From assembly GCF_001368795.1 (NCBI RefSeq), contig NZ_LN831198.1, positions 1,647,747 through 1,684,734 on the forward strand: DNA of 36,988 nucleotides, given 5' to 3'. Origin of the DNA: Paenibacillus ihuae. GTDB taxonomy: Bacteria > Bacillota > Bacilli > Paenibacillales > Paenibacillaceae. Each line of letters begins with the position of its first letter. The first letter of the stretch is position 1. Positions 1 through 7,233 of this stretch are shown here, one piece after another. The notes below the pieces were generated by a model. That model saw only the letters and a list, made by a program, of their open reading frames with translations, was not told where the DNA came from and did not search any database. Made by a program: the position numbers and the translations under genes.

Positions 1-175
1 CATGCGGGAGGCCGCTGAAGGCCTCCCGCACTTGTTTCTCCGGCTTGTTCAGCAGAACTGCCGGTGTCACGATCACCAGAACAAGCAGGACGAGCAGGGC
101 AATGCTAAGCGGCCATCGCTTGCCTGTCCAAATCCGCCGCAATTTACCGCTTCCGGCTTCAGTTTGCACCGACAT
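1..175 (-). CDS. N-terminal fragment of a single-pass membrane protein (runs off the window)
   Basis: Only the first 58 codons are present. The start is ATG at 175 on the minus strand and the frame is open to the window edge. The fragment has a basic N-terminus (KLRR, GKRW), then one strongly hydrophobic segment at about residues 22-42 (core LLVLLVLVIV), then a charged stretch starting NKPEKQ. It therefore looks like a signal anchor with an extracytoplasmic C-terminus. The start lies 17 nt inside the end of the M42 peptidase gene, suggesting translational coupling. The Shine-Dalgarno sequence is poor, so the start is not certain. I do not recognise the family. Confidence 0.5.
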   Translation of the reverse strand, partial: MSVQTEAGSGKLRRIWTGKRWPLSIALLVLLVLVIVTPAVLLNKPEKQVREAFSGLPH

Positions 176-1202
176 AGGCGGCAAGCAGCTTGGCCGTATT
201 CAGGACGGACTGCTTATGCGTGCGCTCCATGGAGTGGGAGGCATGCACCCCCGGACCGATCAGTGCAGCACGGATGTTGTTGCCGCCGCGCAGTGCAGCG
301 GAGGCATCTGAGCCGTACTGCGGATAGATGTCAACCGCAAAAGGAATCGCCAGGCTGTTCGCCAAATCGATCAAACGGCTGGTCATAGCATAGTCATAAG
401 GGCCGGAGGAATCCTTGGCGCAGATGGAAACATCCGTTTCCTTGCAGCTCAGGTCATCGCCCATGGCGCCCATGTCTACCGCTATGAATTCGCTGATTTC
501 TCCTGGAATCCAGGCCGTACCGTGGCCGACCTCTTCGAAGTTGGAGATCAGAAGGGACAGGTTGTGAAGCGGCTTCCAGCCTTCACGCTTGATGCTTTCC
601 AGCAGGCCGAGCAGGGCGGCTACACTGGCTTTGTCATCCAGATGGCGTGACTTGATATAGCCGCTAGGAGTAATAACCGCGCGGGCGTCAAAGGAGATGA
701 AATCACCGACCGCAATACCGAGCTTCAACACATCATCTTTGGTAGAGACAAGCTCGTCGATCCGGATTTCCATATTCTCCTCAGCGCGTTTGAAGTCACG
801 CGCATCAGCATAGACATGCACCGAGGGATGGCTGGTTAGAATGGTGCCGGTATAAGTCAGACCGCTGCGGGTATGAATGACGCAGTATTCATTTTCGATG
901 CTGTTCATTGTAAACCCGCCGACAGAGGTCAGGCGCAGCGTACCGTTTGGCTTAATGGAGCGGACCATCGCACCCAGCGTGTCCACATGCGCGCTAATGC
1001 CGATGGTGCGGGAAGGATCAAGCCCGGGTACGCTCAGAATGATGCCGCCTTTCTCGTTCCAGCTGAGCGGAACGTTCAGCGCAGCCGCTTCCTCGGCTAC
1101 GAGCCGCATAGCCTCAGCGGTGAAGCCGCTGGGGCTGGGGGTATCGAGCAGTTTTTTGAGAATGGATAGAATATAGTCTTCATTCGGCTGAATTGTAAGC
1201 AA
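159..1202 (-). CDS. M42 family metallopeptidase (glutamyl aminopeptidase-like)
   Basis: 347 aa cytosolic dinuclear metal aminopeptidase of the M42 family (YsdC/FrvX/PepA type), which removes N-terminal residues from peptides. Visible metal and catalytic positions are HVD at 72-74, HLDD at 188-190, the EE pair at 223-224 (NFEEVGHG), AVDMG with Asp243, and HSMER with His323. The length fits the family. The start is TTG, chosen because GGAGGG lies 7-8 nt upstream and no better ATG precedes the conserved region. It follows the lapA-like gene by 44 nt on the same strand, and its end overlaps the next gene, so the pepF-lapA-M42-membrane protein block may be one transcription unit. Substrate preference cannot be read from the sequence. 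Confidence 0.93.
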   Translation of the reverse strand: MLTIQPNEDYILSILKKLLDTPSPSGFTAEAMRLVAEEAAALNVPLSWNEKGGIILSVPGLDPSRTIGISAHVDTLGAMVRSIKPNGTLRLTSVGGFTMNSIENEYCVIHTRSGLTYTGTILTSHPSVHVYADARDFKRAEENMEIRIDELVSTKDDVLKLGIAVGDFISFDARAVITPSGYIKSRHLDDKASVAALLGLLESIKREGWKPLHNLSLLISNFEEVGHGTAWIPGEISEFIAVDMGAMGDDLSCKETDVSICAKDSSGPYDYAMTSRLIDLANSLAIPFAVDIYPQYGSDASAALRGGNNIRAALIGPGVHASHSMERTHKQSVLNTAKLLAAYVGAN

Positions 1203-1246
1203 GATTAAGCCCTCCAGTTCATGATTTAGAATAGGTGGTAAATAAC

Positions 1247-1573
1247 TTAGCGCTCCATGCTCGGCTCTTCAGCCAGGCTGTCATACTGGGCTTGAGGAGA
1301 TGAGGGATCGAACGCGTTTCCCGCATCCCGCAGCTTGGACAGCTCCGCGTTTAGTACCTTAATCTGCTTCTGCAGCTTGTACTGGCGGAAAATACCGTAG
1401 GAACCGACGATGACCCCGCCGATAACCGCGCAGCCCAGAATAACAAGAATAAGCGGGAGCTCGATCTGATCGAAGCCGAAATTCACCTGGACCGGATCCA
1501 CGTTGATCACTGCGAATACAGCTGTGAGCAACGCAAAGATTAAACCTAAAATTAGCGACCATTGCAGTTTCAT
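1247..1573 (-). CDS. LapA domain (DUF1049-type) small membrane protein
   Basis: 108 aa. Two hydrophobic segments are present: about residues 4-22 (SLILGLIFALLTAVFAVIN) and about 38-60 (LPLILVILGCAVIGGVIVG). They are separated by the short extracytoplasmic VNVDPVQVNFGFDQIELP stretch typical of LapA/DUF1049 proteins. A basic coiled-coil-like tail follows (QYKLQKQIKVLNAELSKL). A start 12 codons further upstream is open, but AGGAGG six or seven nucleotides before the ATG at 1573 fixes the start used here. In proteobacteria LapA proteins act in LPS assembly control. That role cannot apply in a Gram-positive, so the function here is unknown. Confidence 0.85.
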   Translation of the reverse strand: MKLQWSLILGLIFALLTAVFAVINVDPVQVNFGFDQIELPLILVILGCAVIGGVIVGSYGIFRQYKLQKQIKVLNAELSKLRDAGNAFDPSSPQAQYDSLAEEPSMER

Positions 1574-1608
1574 ATGATTTCCTCCTACTTTGACAGTGTA
1601 ACAGTACA

Positions 1609-1637
1609 AATCCCCTGCCCGCGAGGGGCAAGGGATT
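1609..1637 (-). terminator. GC-rich hairpin after pepF, weak terminator or attenuator
   Basis: AATCCC-C-TGCCC (1609-1620) pairs with GGGCA-A-GGGATT (1626-1637), with one internal mismatch. It sits 24 nt after the pepF stop on the minus strand. Only a short T tract follows, so partial read-through into the lapA-like gene is likely. Confidence 0.45.
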
Positions 1638-1660
1638 ACCTCAATCCTAAGCTGTATAGT

Positions 1661-3451
1661 TTATTTGGTCAACTGTTCCATCTGCTCAATAACGCTCTCG
1701 AAGACACTCATTGCTTCGCGGATCGGCTCCGGAGAAGACATGTCTACACCGGCTTTGGCCAGGATATTGATCGAATAATCACTGCCGCCGCTCTTCAGGA
1801 AGCCGAGGTAGCGGTCCACCGCCGGTTTGCCTTCCTCCAGGATCTGTTTGGAGAAGCTGGTTGCCGCGGAGAAGCCGGTAGCATACTTGTAAACATAGAA
1901 GCTGTTGTAGAAATGCGGGATCCGCGCCCATTCCATTTCAATATCCTTATCAACCACCATGTCCTTCCCGTAGTACTTCACATTAAGGTCATAGTAGATG
2001 GCCGACAGATCCTGCGGGGTAAGCGACTCGCCGTCTTCAGCACGCTGGTGGATCATCTTTTCGAACTCGGCGAACATGGTCTGACGGAATACCGTTGTAC
2101 GGAACTGGTCAGCGTAGTAGGTCAACAGATACATTTTCTCCTTCGGATCGGTTGACTTCTTTAGCAGATAGTCCATCAGCAGCGCTTCATTCGTTGTAGA
2201 GGCTACTTCGGCGAGGAAAATCGTGTACTGTGCATCACGGTATTTCAGCGCGTTATCCGAATAGTAGGAATGCAGGGCGTGACCCATTTCATGCGCCAAT
2301 GTAAACATGCTGTTCAGGTTGTCGTTATGGTTCAGCAGCACATACGGGTGGGTGCCGTAGGCTCCCCAGCTGTAAGCCCCGGTGCGTTTGTTCTCATTCT
2401 CGTAGACATCGATCCAGCCCTTGTCGTAGCCTTCCTGGAGCACACTGAGGTAGTCTTCTCCGAGCGGCTTAAGACCTTCTCTGGTAATCTTTTTTGCTTC
2501 TTCAAAAGTAATATCCAGCTTATATTCATCTACCAGCGGAGCGAACAGGTCATACATATGTAGTTCATCAACGCCAAGCAGCTTCTGACGGAGCTTCATG
2601 TAACGGTGCATCAGCGGCAGACTCTCGTGAATGGTGTCGATCAGGTTAGTGTAGACTTCCTTGGGAATATTATCGCCGTAGAGCGACATTTCCAGCACGG
2701 ACGGATACTTACGGACCCGTGAATAGAAAACATTCTTGTTGACATTTGCGCTAAGTGTGGCGGCGATAGTGTTCTTTTGCTTGCCATAAGTCTCATAAAC
2801 GGCTTTAAAAGCGTTCTTGCGCACTTCGCGGTCCGGACTCTCAAGGAACTGAATATAACTCCCGTGAGTCAACTCCACTTCCTTGCCTTCCTCATTTTTG
2901 ATCTTGGGGAATTTGAGATCGGCGTTGTTCAGCATGCCAAAAATATTCTGCGGTGCCTGGGAGATGTTTCCCACCTGAGCGAGCAGGGCTTCCTCCGCTT
3001 TGGAGAGGACATGCGCCTTTTCACGCTTCATTTCTGTCAAGGTAAAGGTATAAGCGGAAAGGGCAGGGTCAGCGATGAACTGATCCAGCTTCTCCACAGG
3101 CAAAGCCAGAATTTCAGGGGTTACAAAAGAAAGAGCTTCACCAGCTTCGACACTCAGCTTTTTCGCTTTTTGCGTAAGCGCCTGGTAGGTCGGTGCGGCG
3201 GTGTCCTCATCCTGACGCATATGTGCGTAAACATAAAGGCGTTCTGTCAGCAGCGACAATTGGTCATCCAGCTCAAAGCAAGCTTTAAGCTCTTCCGGCG
3301 TATCCAGTTTGCCCTGGAATGCGGCGGCTTTTTTGATCAGCTCTTTGACTTCGCTGTATTCAGAATCCCATTCTGTCTGCGATGCATACATATCTTCAAG
3401 CTTCCAGCGGTTTTCGGCGGGCACTTCACTTCTCTTCAATAACTGTTCCAT
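1661..3451 (-). CDS. pepF: Oligoendopeptidase F (M3 family zinc metallopeptidase)
   Basis: 596 aa from the ATG at 3451, the usual size for PepF. It hydrolyses medium-length peptides (about 7-17 residues) in the cytosol. The zinc site HEMGH is at residues 387-391, with the third ligand Glu in AEVAST at about 415. The N-terminal PENRWKLEDMY-type opening and the C-terminal AGVDMSSPEPIREAM block are typical of the PepF/M3B group. The start at 3451 has a near-ideal AAGGAGG six nucleotides upstream and matches the family N-terminus. The same frame stays open to a second ATG at 3574, which also has a good AGGAGG and would add a 41-residue signal-peptide-like extension; that is listed separately. It heads the minus-strand block towards the lapA-like and M42 genes. 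Confidence 0.95.
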   Translation of the reverse strand: MEQLLKRSEVPAENRWKLEDMYASQTEWDSEYSEVKELIKKAAAFQGKLDTPEELKACFELDDQLSLLTERLYVYAHMRQDEDTAAPTYQALTQKAKKLSVEAGEALSFVTPEILALPVEKLDQFIADPALSAYTFTLTEMKREKAHVLSKAEEALLAQVGNISQAPQNIFGMLNNADLKFPKIKNEEGKEVELTHGSYIQFLESPDREVRKNAFKAVYETYGKQKNTIAATLSANVNKNVFYSRVRKYPSVLEMSLYGDNIPKEVYTNLIDTIHESLPLMHRYMKLRQKLLGVDELHMYDLFAPLVDEYKLDITFEEAKKITREGLKPLGEDYLSVLQEGYDKGWIDVYENENKRTGAYSWGAYGTHPYVLLNHNDNLNSMFTLAHEMGHALHSYYSDNALKYRDAQYTIFLAEVASTTNEALLMDYLLKKSTDPKEKMYLLTYYADQFRTTVFRQTMFAEFEKMIHQRAEDGESLTPQDLSAIYYDLNVKYYGKDMVVDKDIEMEWARIPHFYNSFYVYKYATGFSAATSFSKQILEEGKPAVDRYLGFLKSGGSDYSINILAKAGVDMSSPEPIREAMSVFESVIEQMEQLTK

Positions 3452-3574
3452 AGAAATCCTCCTTATATGATGAGATGTAGCAGGCATATTATTCTGTACT
3501 GCAGCGCTTGTTAAATTGCCCGGAAGCAGACACAGCGCTAGTAGAAGCGAGAGAGATTTGACGGTAAAGGACAT
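3452..3574 (-). other. In-frame upstream extension of pepF encoding a possible signal peptide
   Basis: The frame of pepF continues upstream to ATG at 3574, preceded by AGGAGG at 8-nt spacing. The added 41 residues begin MSFTVK, then a hydrophobic core SLSLLLALCLLPG, then a small-residue region NLTSAAVQ that resembles a type I signal peptidase site. It then runs into the cytosolic-form start, which keeps its own strong ribosome binding site. Two translation starts, and so an exported and a cytosolic form, are possible. A non-functional 5' leader is the alternative. Confidence 0.4.
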
Positions 3575-3648
3575 GACCTGTGCCTCCTGGATCGTAAAGT
3601 CGGCTTAGTATGCCCTGCCAAATTCTGATGTATGAGCTTCTTAGAGAG

Positions 3649-3819
3649 TTATGCCAGCAAGCTATAAATAATGAAGATAAAAGCCAGAGCAATCAGAATT
3701 ACAGCGGTTAACGCCATGCCGCGCTTAAGGCGCGGCGGCACTTTTTCCTTGCCCATAATGAGCACGGCACCAAGACAGAGGACTACTATAACGAATATGA
3801 CCAGATTCTCGTTATCCAT
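3649..3819 (-). CDS. 56-aa membrane miniprotein with two hydrophobic segments
   Basis: The gene has an ATG at 3819 and TAA at 3649-3651. The protein starts MDNENLVIFVIVVLCLG (first hydrophobic segment, residues 5-22). It has a basic cytoplasmic-like loop GKEKVPPRLKRGM, then a second segment ALTAVILIALAFIFIIYSLLA up to the C-terminus. The positive loop predicts a hairpin with both termini outside. The start is 6 nt after the stop of the 77-aa gene, with GAGGGG between them, so the two are very probably co-translated. I do not recognise a family. The regular two-helix pattern and the tight linkage support a real gene. Confidence 0.65.
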   Translation of the reverse strand: MDNENLVIFVIVVLCLGAVLIMGKEKVPPRLKRGMALTAVILIALAFIFIIYSLLA

Positions 3820-3825
3820 GCCCCT

Positions 3826-4059
3826 CTATACCTGCTTGAAAGCTGCGATGATATTCTTGTATTCTTCTTCGTTATCTTTATAGGATTCTTTGTTAAAGCG
3901 GTTATTGACCCATTGCATCATGGCCGGCCGGCTCATAAAAGTATGCGTTTCTTCTCCCCATTGATCGGAAATTTCCCGGAGGATAATGTAGCGTCCCTGA
4001 ACCTCAACAGTCATCATATTCCATTTGTCTGTTTTGTATATTTCATGTTTTTTGATCAT
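3826..4059 (-). CDS. 77-aa hypothetical protein
   Basis: A soluble, charged small protein starting MIKKHEIYKTDKW. It contains a beta-rich middle (MTVEVQGRYIILREI) and a helical C-terminal half rich in Asn, Glu and Lys. Start choice: AGGGTGG lies 8 nt before this ATG. An ATG two codons upstream (4065) has much worse spacing, and a more distant ATG at 4098 lacks a site. It is divergent from the cold-shock gene and forms a two-gene unit with the following 56-aa membrane protein. No family recognised. Confidence 0.65.
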   Translation of the reverse strand: MIKKHEIYKTDKWNMMTVEVQGRYIILREISDQWGEETHTFMSRPAMMQWVNNRFNKESYKDNEEEYKNIIAAFKQV

Positions 4060-4097
4060 TGTCATTACCACCCTGGCGATTTTTGGCTTTTGGGTCA

Positions 4098-4127
4098 ATG
4101 ATAACGCACCGGGTAAGAGAAAAGCAA
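4098..4127 (-). promoter_or_regulatory. Candidate SigA promoter for the 77-aa/56-aa pair
   Basis: On the minus strand, TTGCTT (4122-4127) and TATCAT (4098-4103) are separated by 18 nt. The -10 end lies about 40 nt before the ATG at 4059. Confidence 0.45.
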
Positions 4128-4157
4128 ATTAAATCATTAATAAAGGGAAATGATGGA

Positions 4158-4186
4158 TTGCTTTGCAGGAATAGCTGGAGTATAAT
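4158..4186 (+). promoter_or_regulatory. SigA-type promoter of the cold-shock gene
   Basis: TTGCTT (4158-4163) and a perfect TATAAT (4181-4186) with 17-nt spacing. Transcription would start near 4193, giving a leader of only about 40 nt. Confidence 0.8.
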
Positions 4187-4195
4187 GTAAGCATA

Positions 4196-4209
4196 CGCCA
4201 TATATGGCG
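4196..4209 (+). promoter_or_regulatory. Perfect 14-nt palindrome at the 5' end of the csp leader
   Basis: CGCCATATATGGCG is self-complementary. With flanking ATAC and GTAT it can extend with one bulged base. It lies at about +4 to +17 of the predicted transcript, followed by TTTTTT and then the AGGAGG of the csp gene. It could be an mRNA 5' structure that responds to temperature, or an operator. Confidence 0.5.
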
Positions 4210-4232
4210 GTATTTTTTAGGAGGTTGTTCAT

Positions 4233-4430
4233 TTGAAAGGTACAGTAAAATGGTTTAACGCAGAAAAAGGTTATGGTTTCCTTCAAGTAGAAGGCGGCGA
4301 AGATGTATTCGTTCACTTCTCAGCTATTCAGGGTGACGGATTCAAGACATTGGATGAAGGCCAAGCGGTTGAATTCGATATCACTGACGGTAACCGCGGT
4401 CCACAAGCAGCTAACGTAGTTAAATTATAA
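4233..4430 (+). CDS. Cold-shock protein (CspA/CspB family)
   Basis: 65 aa, a single cold-shock domain that binds single-stranded RNA/DNA and acts as an RNA chaperone. RNP1 is seen as KGYGFLQ (residues 13-19) and RNP2 as VFVHF (residues 25-29). The N-terminus [16 protein letters not shown] is diagnostic. The start is TTG, with AGGAGG 8 nt upstream. It is a monocistronic unit with its own promoter upstream and a strong terminator at 4521. Several csp paralogues are usual in this group, so a letter cannot be assigned. Confidence 0.97.
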   Translation: MKGTVKWFNAEKGYGFLQVEGGEDVFVHFSAIQGDGFKTLDEGQAVEFDITDGNRGPQAANVVKL

Positions 4431-4520
4431 GAAACGGCTTGACAGATCATCTGTCGGCTGCAATATATATTTGATTTATGGCAGGCACTTGCAAGAGTGG
4501 TAACCAGCAACATATACAGC

Positions 4521-4550
4521 ACACAGTTCTTTCGGGAACTGTGTTTTTTT
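4521..4550 (+). terminator. Rho-independent terminator of csp
   Basis: The ACACAGTTC/GAACTGTGT stem (4521-4529 and 4536-4544) is followed by a run of seven T. The 90-nt stretch between the csp stop and this hairpin shows no other feature apart from a short GACAGATCATCTGTC dyad at about 4440-4455. Confidence 0.9.
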
Positions 4551-4552
4551 AT

Positions 4553-4603
4553 GCTTAATAAGACCTGCGCCGTCCCGTAAGGGTAGTGCAGGTCTTATTA
4601 AGC
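4553..4603. repeat. 16-bp inverted repeat between convergent genes, likely terminator for the MFS gene
   Basis: GCTTAATAAGACCTGC (4553-4568) is perfectly repeated inverted at 4588-4603, with a small CCC/GGG stem inside the loop. It lies 10 nt after the MFS stop codon on the minus strand. There is no clean T run on either strand, so termination would depend on the AU-rich outer part of the stem. Confidence 0.6.
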
Positions 4604-4613
4604 TAGCTAAGAG

Positions 4614-5879
4614 TTAAAGGGAAGTCTTCTCTGCAGGAGCCGCCTTCTGAAGTGCCTTTTTCTTAAAATAACGGCTTGAAGATCCGCCGATATCCATCAG
4701 ATGCTTAACGAGAAAACCGATGAATGCGAGTACCGAAAAGCCCATGGCGACCAGATAAAAGACGCTCCGCCCGGAATCCTCATAGATAAGCCCTCCGAAG
4801 GTACCGCTCAGCAGCCCTGACACACTGGACCAGACTACCGTGAAAATCGCCAGTCCGGTCGCGCGGAGATGGTCGGGAATAATACGTGTAATATACCTGA
4901 CAGCTGTTACATAAAAAATGCCGAACGATATGCTGTGCATGGCCTGGATAGCAATAATGGCACCGGGCACATCCGCAAGCGACATGAACAGAAAGCGCAG
5001 ACCATACATCAGGCTGGCAAAAGCGAGCAGAGGAAGCTCCTTGAACCGTTCCCCGTATTTACTAAGCAGAAAGAAAATTGGAATCTCGCTTAGCGCAGAA
5101 GCAAGCAGCGCCCAGCCGATGACCTCATCACCTGCATTCATGCTCTTCAGACTAAGCGTAAGAAAGGCTTCATTCATCCGGTGGCCGAGTGCCAGTACAA
5201 AGACGCAGCTAAAGAACCACAGCACTTCTTTTTGCAGTAAAATTTCTTTAAGCCCGCCGCCCTTTGCGCTTATTTTGGCAGAACCCTTACTGTTGTCCGG
5301 TCCCCCTTCGGTCCGCTTCACATCCTTCAGTCCAAGGGTGATGAAAAGTGCAGCTACTACTATTACAATACACACACCGATACTGTAAGAAGAGCCGAGT
5401 GCTCTCAGTACATATCCGATCGTAAGCGCAAAAAAGGAATATCCCAGCGAGCCAAACACACGAATCGCAATGAAGTTCCGCCCATGACGCTGTGCAATTT
5501 TGATCGCCATCGTGTCTGCGAGAGGAAAAACAGGGTAATAGAAGAAGTAGAAAAGGGTTAAAATAAGCATGACCATCCCAAAGTCCGTGGCTTTGGCCAG
5601 CATTATAGCGGTAACAAGCTGACCTGCAAGCAGGATGGCCATAATCTTTTTGATGGTTCCCAGCCGGTCGCTCATCATGCTCCAGAACAGATTGGACAGG
5701 ATTGAGATCAGGGGTCCAAGGGAATACAACAGGCCTACCTGAGGGCTGCTAAAGCCGAGATGGGTATAAAATAACGGGAAATAAGAAACTACCAGCACAC
5801 TGGTGCCATATAGCGTAAACATAAAGGAACGCAGCCAGTTTTGATCACTATACTGCCCGCCGGTCCGTCCGGATTCCAT
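4614..5879 (-). CDS. MFS transporter (MFS_1-like, YwbF type)
   Basis: 421 aa integral membrane protein with about 12 hydrophobic segments in two halves, joined by a polar loop around residues 195-220 (VKRTEGGPDNSKGSAKISAK). The first half contains SDRLG, an MFS motif-A-like loop (FWSMMSDRLGTIKK). The start at 5879 (MESGRTGG) has AAGGAG nine nucleotides upstream. An in-frame ATG at 5921 lies beyond the likely -10 promoter element and is not used. The general shape (PLFYTHLGFSSPQVGLLYSLGPL) matches the MFS_1-like/nucleoside- or phenylpropionate-permease group. The substrate is unknown. Confidence 0.88.
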   Translation of the reverse strand: MESGRTGGQYSDQNWLRSFMFTLYGTSVLVVSYFPLFYTHLGFSSPQVGLLYSLGPLISILSNLFWSMMSDRLGTIKKIMAILLAGQLVTAIMLAKATDFGMVMLILTLFYFFYYPVFPLADTMAIKIAQRHGRNFIAIRVFGSLGYSFFALTIGYVLRALGSSYSIGVCIVIVVAALFITLGLKDVKRTEGGPDNSKGSAKISAKGGGLKEILLQKEVLWFFSCVFVLALGHRMNEAFLTLSLKSMNAGDEVIGWALLASALSEIPIFFLLSKYGERFKELPLLAFASLMYGLRFLFMSLADVPGAIIAIQAMHSISFGIFYVTAVRYITRIIPDHLRATGLAIFTVVWSSVSGLLSGTFGGLIYEDSGRSVFYLVAMGFSVLAFIGFLVKHLMDIGGSSSRYFKKKALQKAAPAEKTSL

Positions 5880-5911
5880 GAAATTGCACTCCTTAAGGTT
5901 CAAATACGAGT

Positions 5912-5917
5912 AGTATA
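5912..5917 (-). promoter_or_regulatory. Extended -10 element upstream of the MFS gene
   Basis: TGC-TATACT on the minus strand, about 33 nt before the ATG. No convincing -35 is seen, as is common for extended -10 promoters. Confidence 0.5.
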
Positions 5918-6008
5918 GCATAAAGGAAAGTCGCGATGTTTGTTAAAAGCTTGTTAAAATTGAGCTATTTCTGAATCTTTCAACGTTTTGCGAAAGTGAT
6001 TTTGTTGT

Positions 6009-6037
6009 TTGTACAAATGCGCTCTGCATATTATAAT
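6009..6037 (+). promoter_or_regulatory. SigA-type promoter of the terpene synthase gene
   Basis: TTGTAC (6009-6014), 17-nt spacer, TATAAT (6032-6037). The predicted start is about 23 nt upstream of the GTG start codon. Confidence 0.7.
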
Positions 6038-6066
6038 AATGATGATTTGGATAAGGAGACAACAAT

Positions 6067-7164
6067 GTGGAGGCACTGTCATTGAATGAATTTGAGCAAG
6101 GCCGTTACCTAAGCCCCAGAAGCCCGATAGGGCTCATGAGCAGGGTCTATAAGTACGTGCTGCCGGAAGTGCGGGAATGTCTTCACTTTTGGCGCCAAGA
6201 TGCGGAAGGGATTCCCGATCCCGAACTCCGGAAACAAGCGCTTGCCAGCATTGAAACCAAGCAGTTTCATTGTGAAGGTGGCGGTATTTATGCTGCCGGC
6301 AATTTGTCGATGAGACATATACTGATTCCGCTTATTGTCGCCTATCAAACGATCAGTGATTATCTGGACAATCTGTGTGACCGCAGTACCTCACTGGATC
6401 CGGCCGATTTCAGGCTGCTGCATCAATCCATGCTGGACGCCATTAATCCTAAGGCTGAACCCGTCAATTATTATGCATTGCGCAGTGAGCAGAATGACGG
6501 CGGATATCTTCACAGGCTTGTCCGCAAATGCCAGGAGATGACTGCGTGTTTACCAGGCTATGCTGCGGCAGCTGCGGAGATTCATGATCTTGCTGTACTG
6601 TATACGGATCTGCAGGTGTACAAGCACATCCGCCCCGAACTCAGGGAAGCTGCCCTGAAGGAATGGTGGGCGGTGGAAGGAAAGCGTGCTCCGCATCTTC
6701 ACTGGAATGAATTTGCTGCGGCAACCGGTTCTACACTAGGAGTGTTCATGCTTTTCCTGGCCTCTTGCGACCCCCGGCTAAGCACATCGAAAGCGGCTTC
6801 GATTCGTGCAGCGTACTTTCCGCATCTTTGCGGATTGCACATCATGCTCGATTATCTGATTGATCAGGACGAAGACCGGGCCGGCGGAGACCTCAATTTC
6901 TGCAATTATTATGACAATACTGATACCATGCTGAATCGGATCGCTTCCATCGTGGAGTGGGCCCGCAAGGATGTCCAGAACTTACCTGAGACCTCAATGC
7001 ATCGTATGGTCATCGAGGGGCTTCTGGCACTTTATTTATCCGATCCAAAAGTCAGCGAACAGCGGGAGGTTCGTTCGGTATCCAAGCGTTTAATGAGAAG
7101 AAGTCCGTTGACCAGACTGTTCTTCTTCGTTAACAGCCGCTGGATACGCAAACACATGTATTAA
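6067..7164 (+). CDS. ytpB: Tetraprenyl-beta-curcumene synthase family protein (DUF2600)
   Basis: 365 aa. YtpB of B. subtilis is a large terpene synthase that cyclises a linear C35 prenyl diphosphate to tetraprenyl-beta-curcumene, a sesquarterpene precursor. The Mg-binding acidic motifs are visible: SDYLDNLCDR at residues 97-106 (Asp98, Asp101, Asp105) and LDYLIDQDEDRAGGD in the second half. The start is GTG, with AAGGAG eight nucleotides upstream. The overlapping ATG two bases before it is out of frame. The C-terminal ~30 residues are basic (KRLMRRSPLTRLFFF), which could favour membrane contact. The gene appears monocistronic, and no squalene-hopene cyclase-like partner is in the window. Specific product length is inferred from the family only. 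Confidence 0.88.
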   Translation: MEALSLNEFEQGRYLSPRSPIGLMSRVYKYVLPEVRECLHFWRQDAEGIPDPELRKQALASIETKQFHCEGGGIYAAGNLSMRHILIPLIVAYQTISDYLDNLCDRSTSLDPADFRLLHQSMLDAINPKAEPVNYYALRSEQNDGGYLHRLVRKCQEMTACLPGYAAAAAEIHDLAVLYTDLQVYKHIRPELREAALKEWWAVEGKRAPHLHWNEFAAATGSTLGVFMLFLASCDPRLSTSKAASIRAAYFPHLCGLHIMLDYLIDQDEDRAGGDLNFCNYYDNTDTMLNRIASIVEWARKDVQNLPETSMHRMVIEGLLALYLSDPKVSEQREVRSVSKRLMRRSPLTRLFFFVNSRWIRKHMY

Positions 7165-7168
7165 ATGC

Positions 7169-7215
7169 TGTGAAGCGGTTATTCCATTTCCGGAACCCTA
7201 AGCTTCACACAATTT
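7169..7215 (+). terminator. Hairpin between ytpB and pfkA
   Basis: TGTGAAGC (7169-7176) pairs with GCTTCACA (7202-7209), and inside it GGTT-TTCC can pair with GGAACC. It is followed by CAATTTTAAGGAGG. The short T run and the closeness to the pfkA ribosome binding site make it either a weak terminator or a structured pfkA leader. Confidence 0.45.
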
Positions 7216-7233
7216 TAAGGAGGAACTAACAGG

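Noticed and set aside
3..30. An 11-bp perfect inverted repeat that looks like a terminator at the window start.
   Set aside because: It lies inside the minus-strand membrane-protein frame and encodes residues REAFSGLPH. There is no T run on either visible side.
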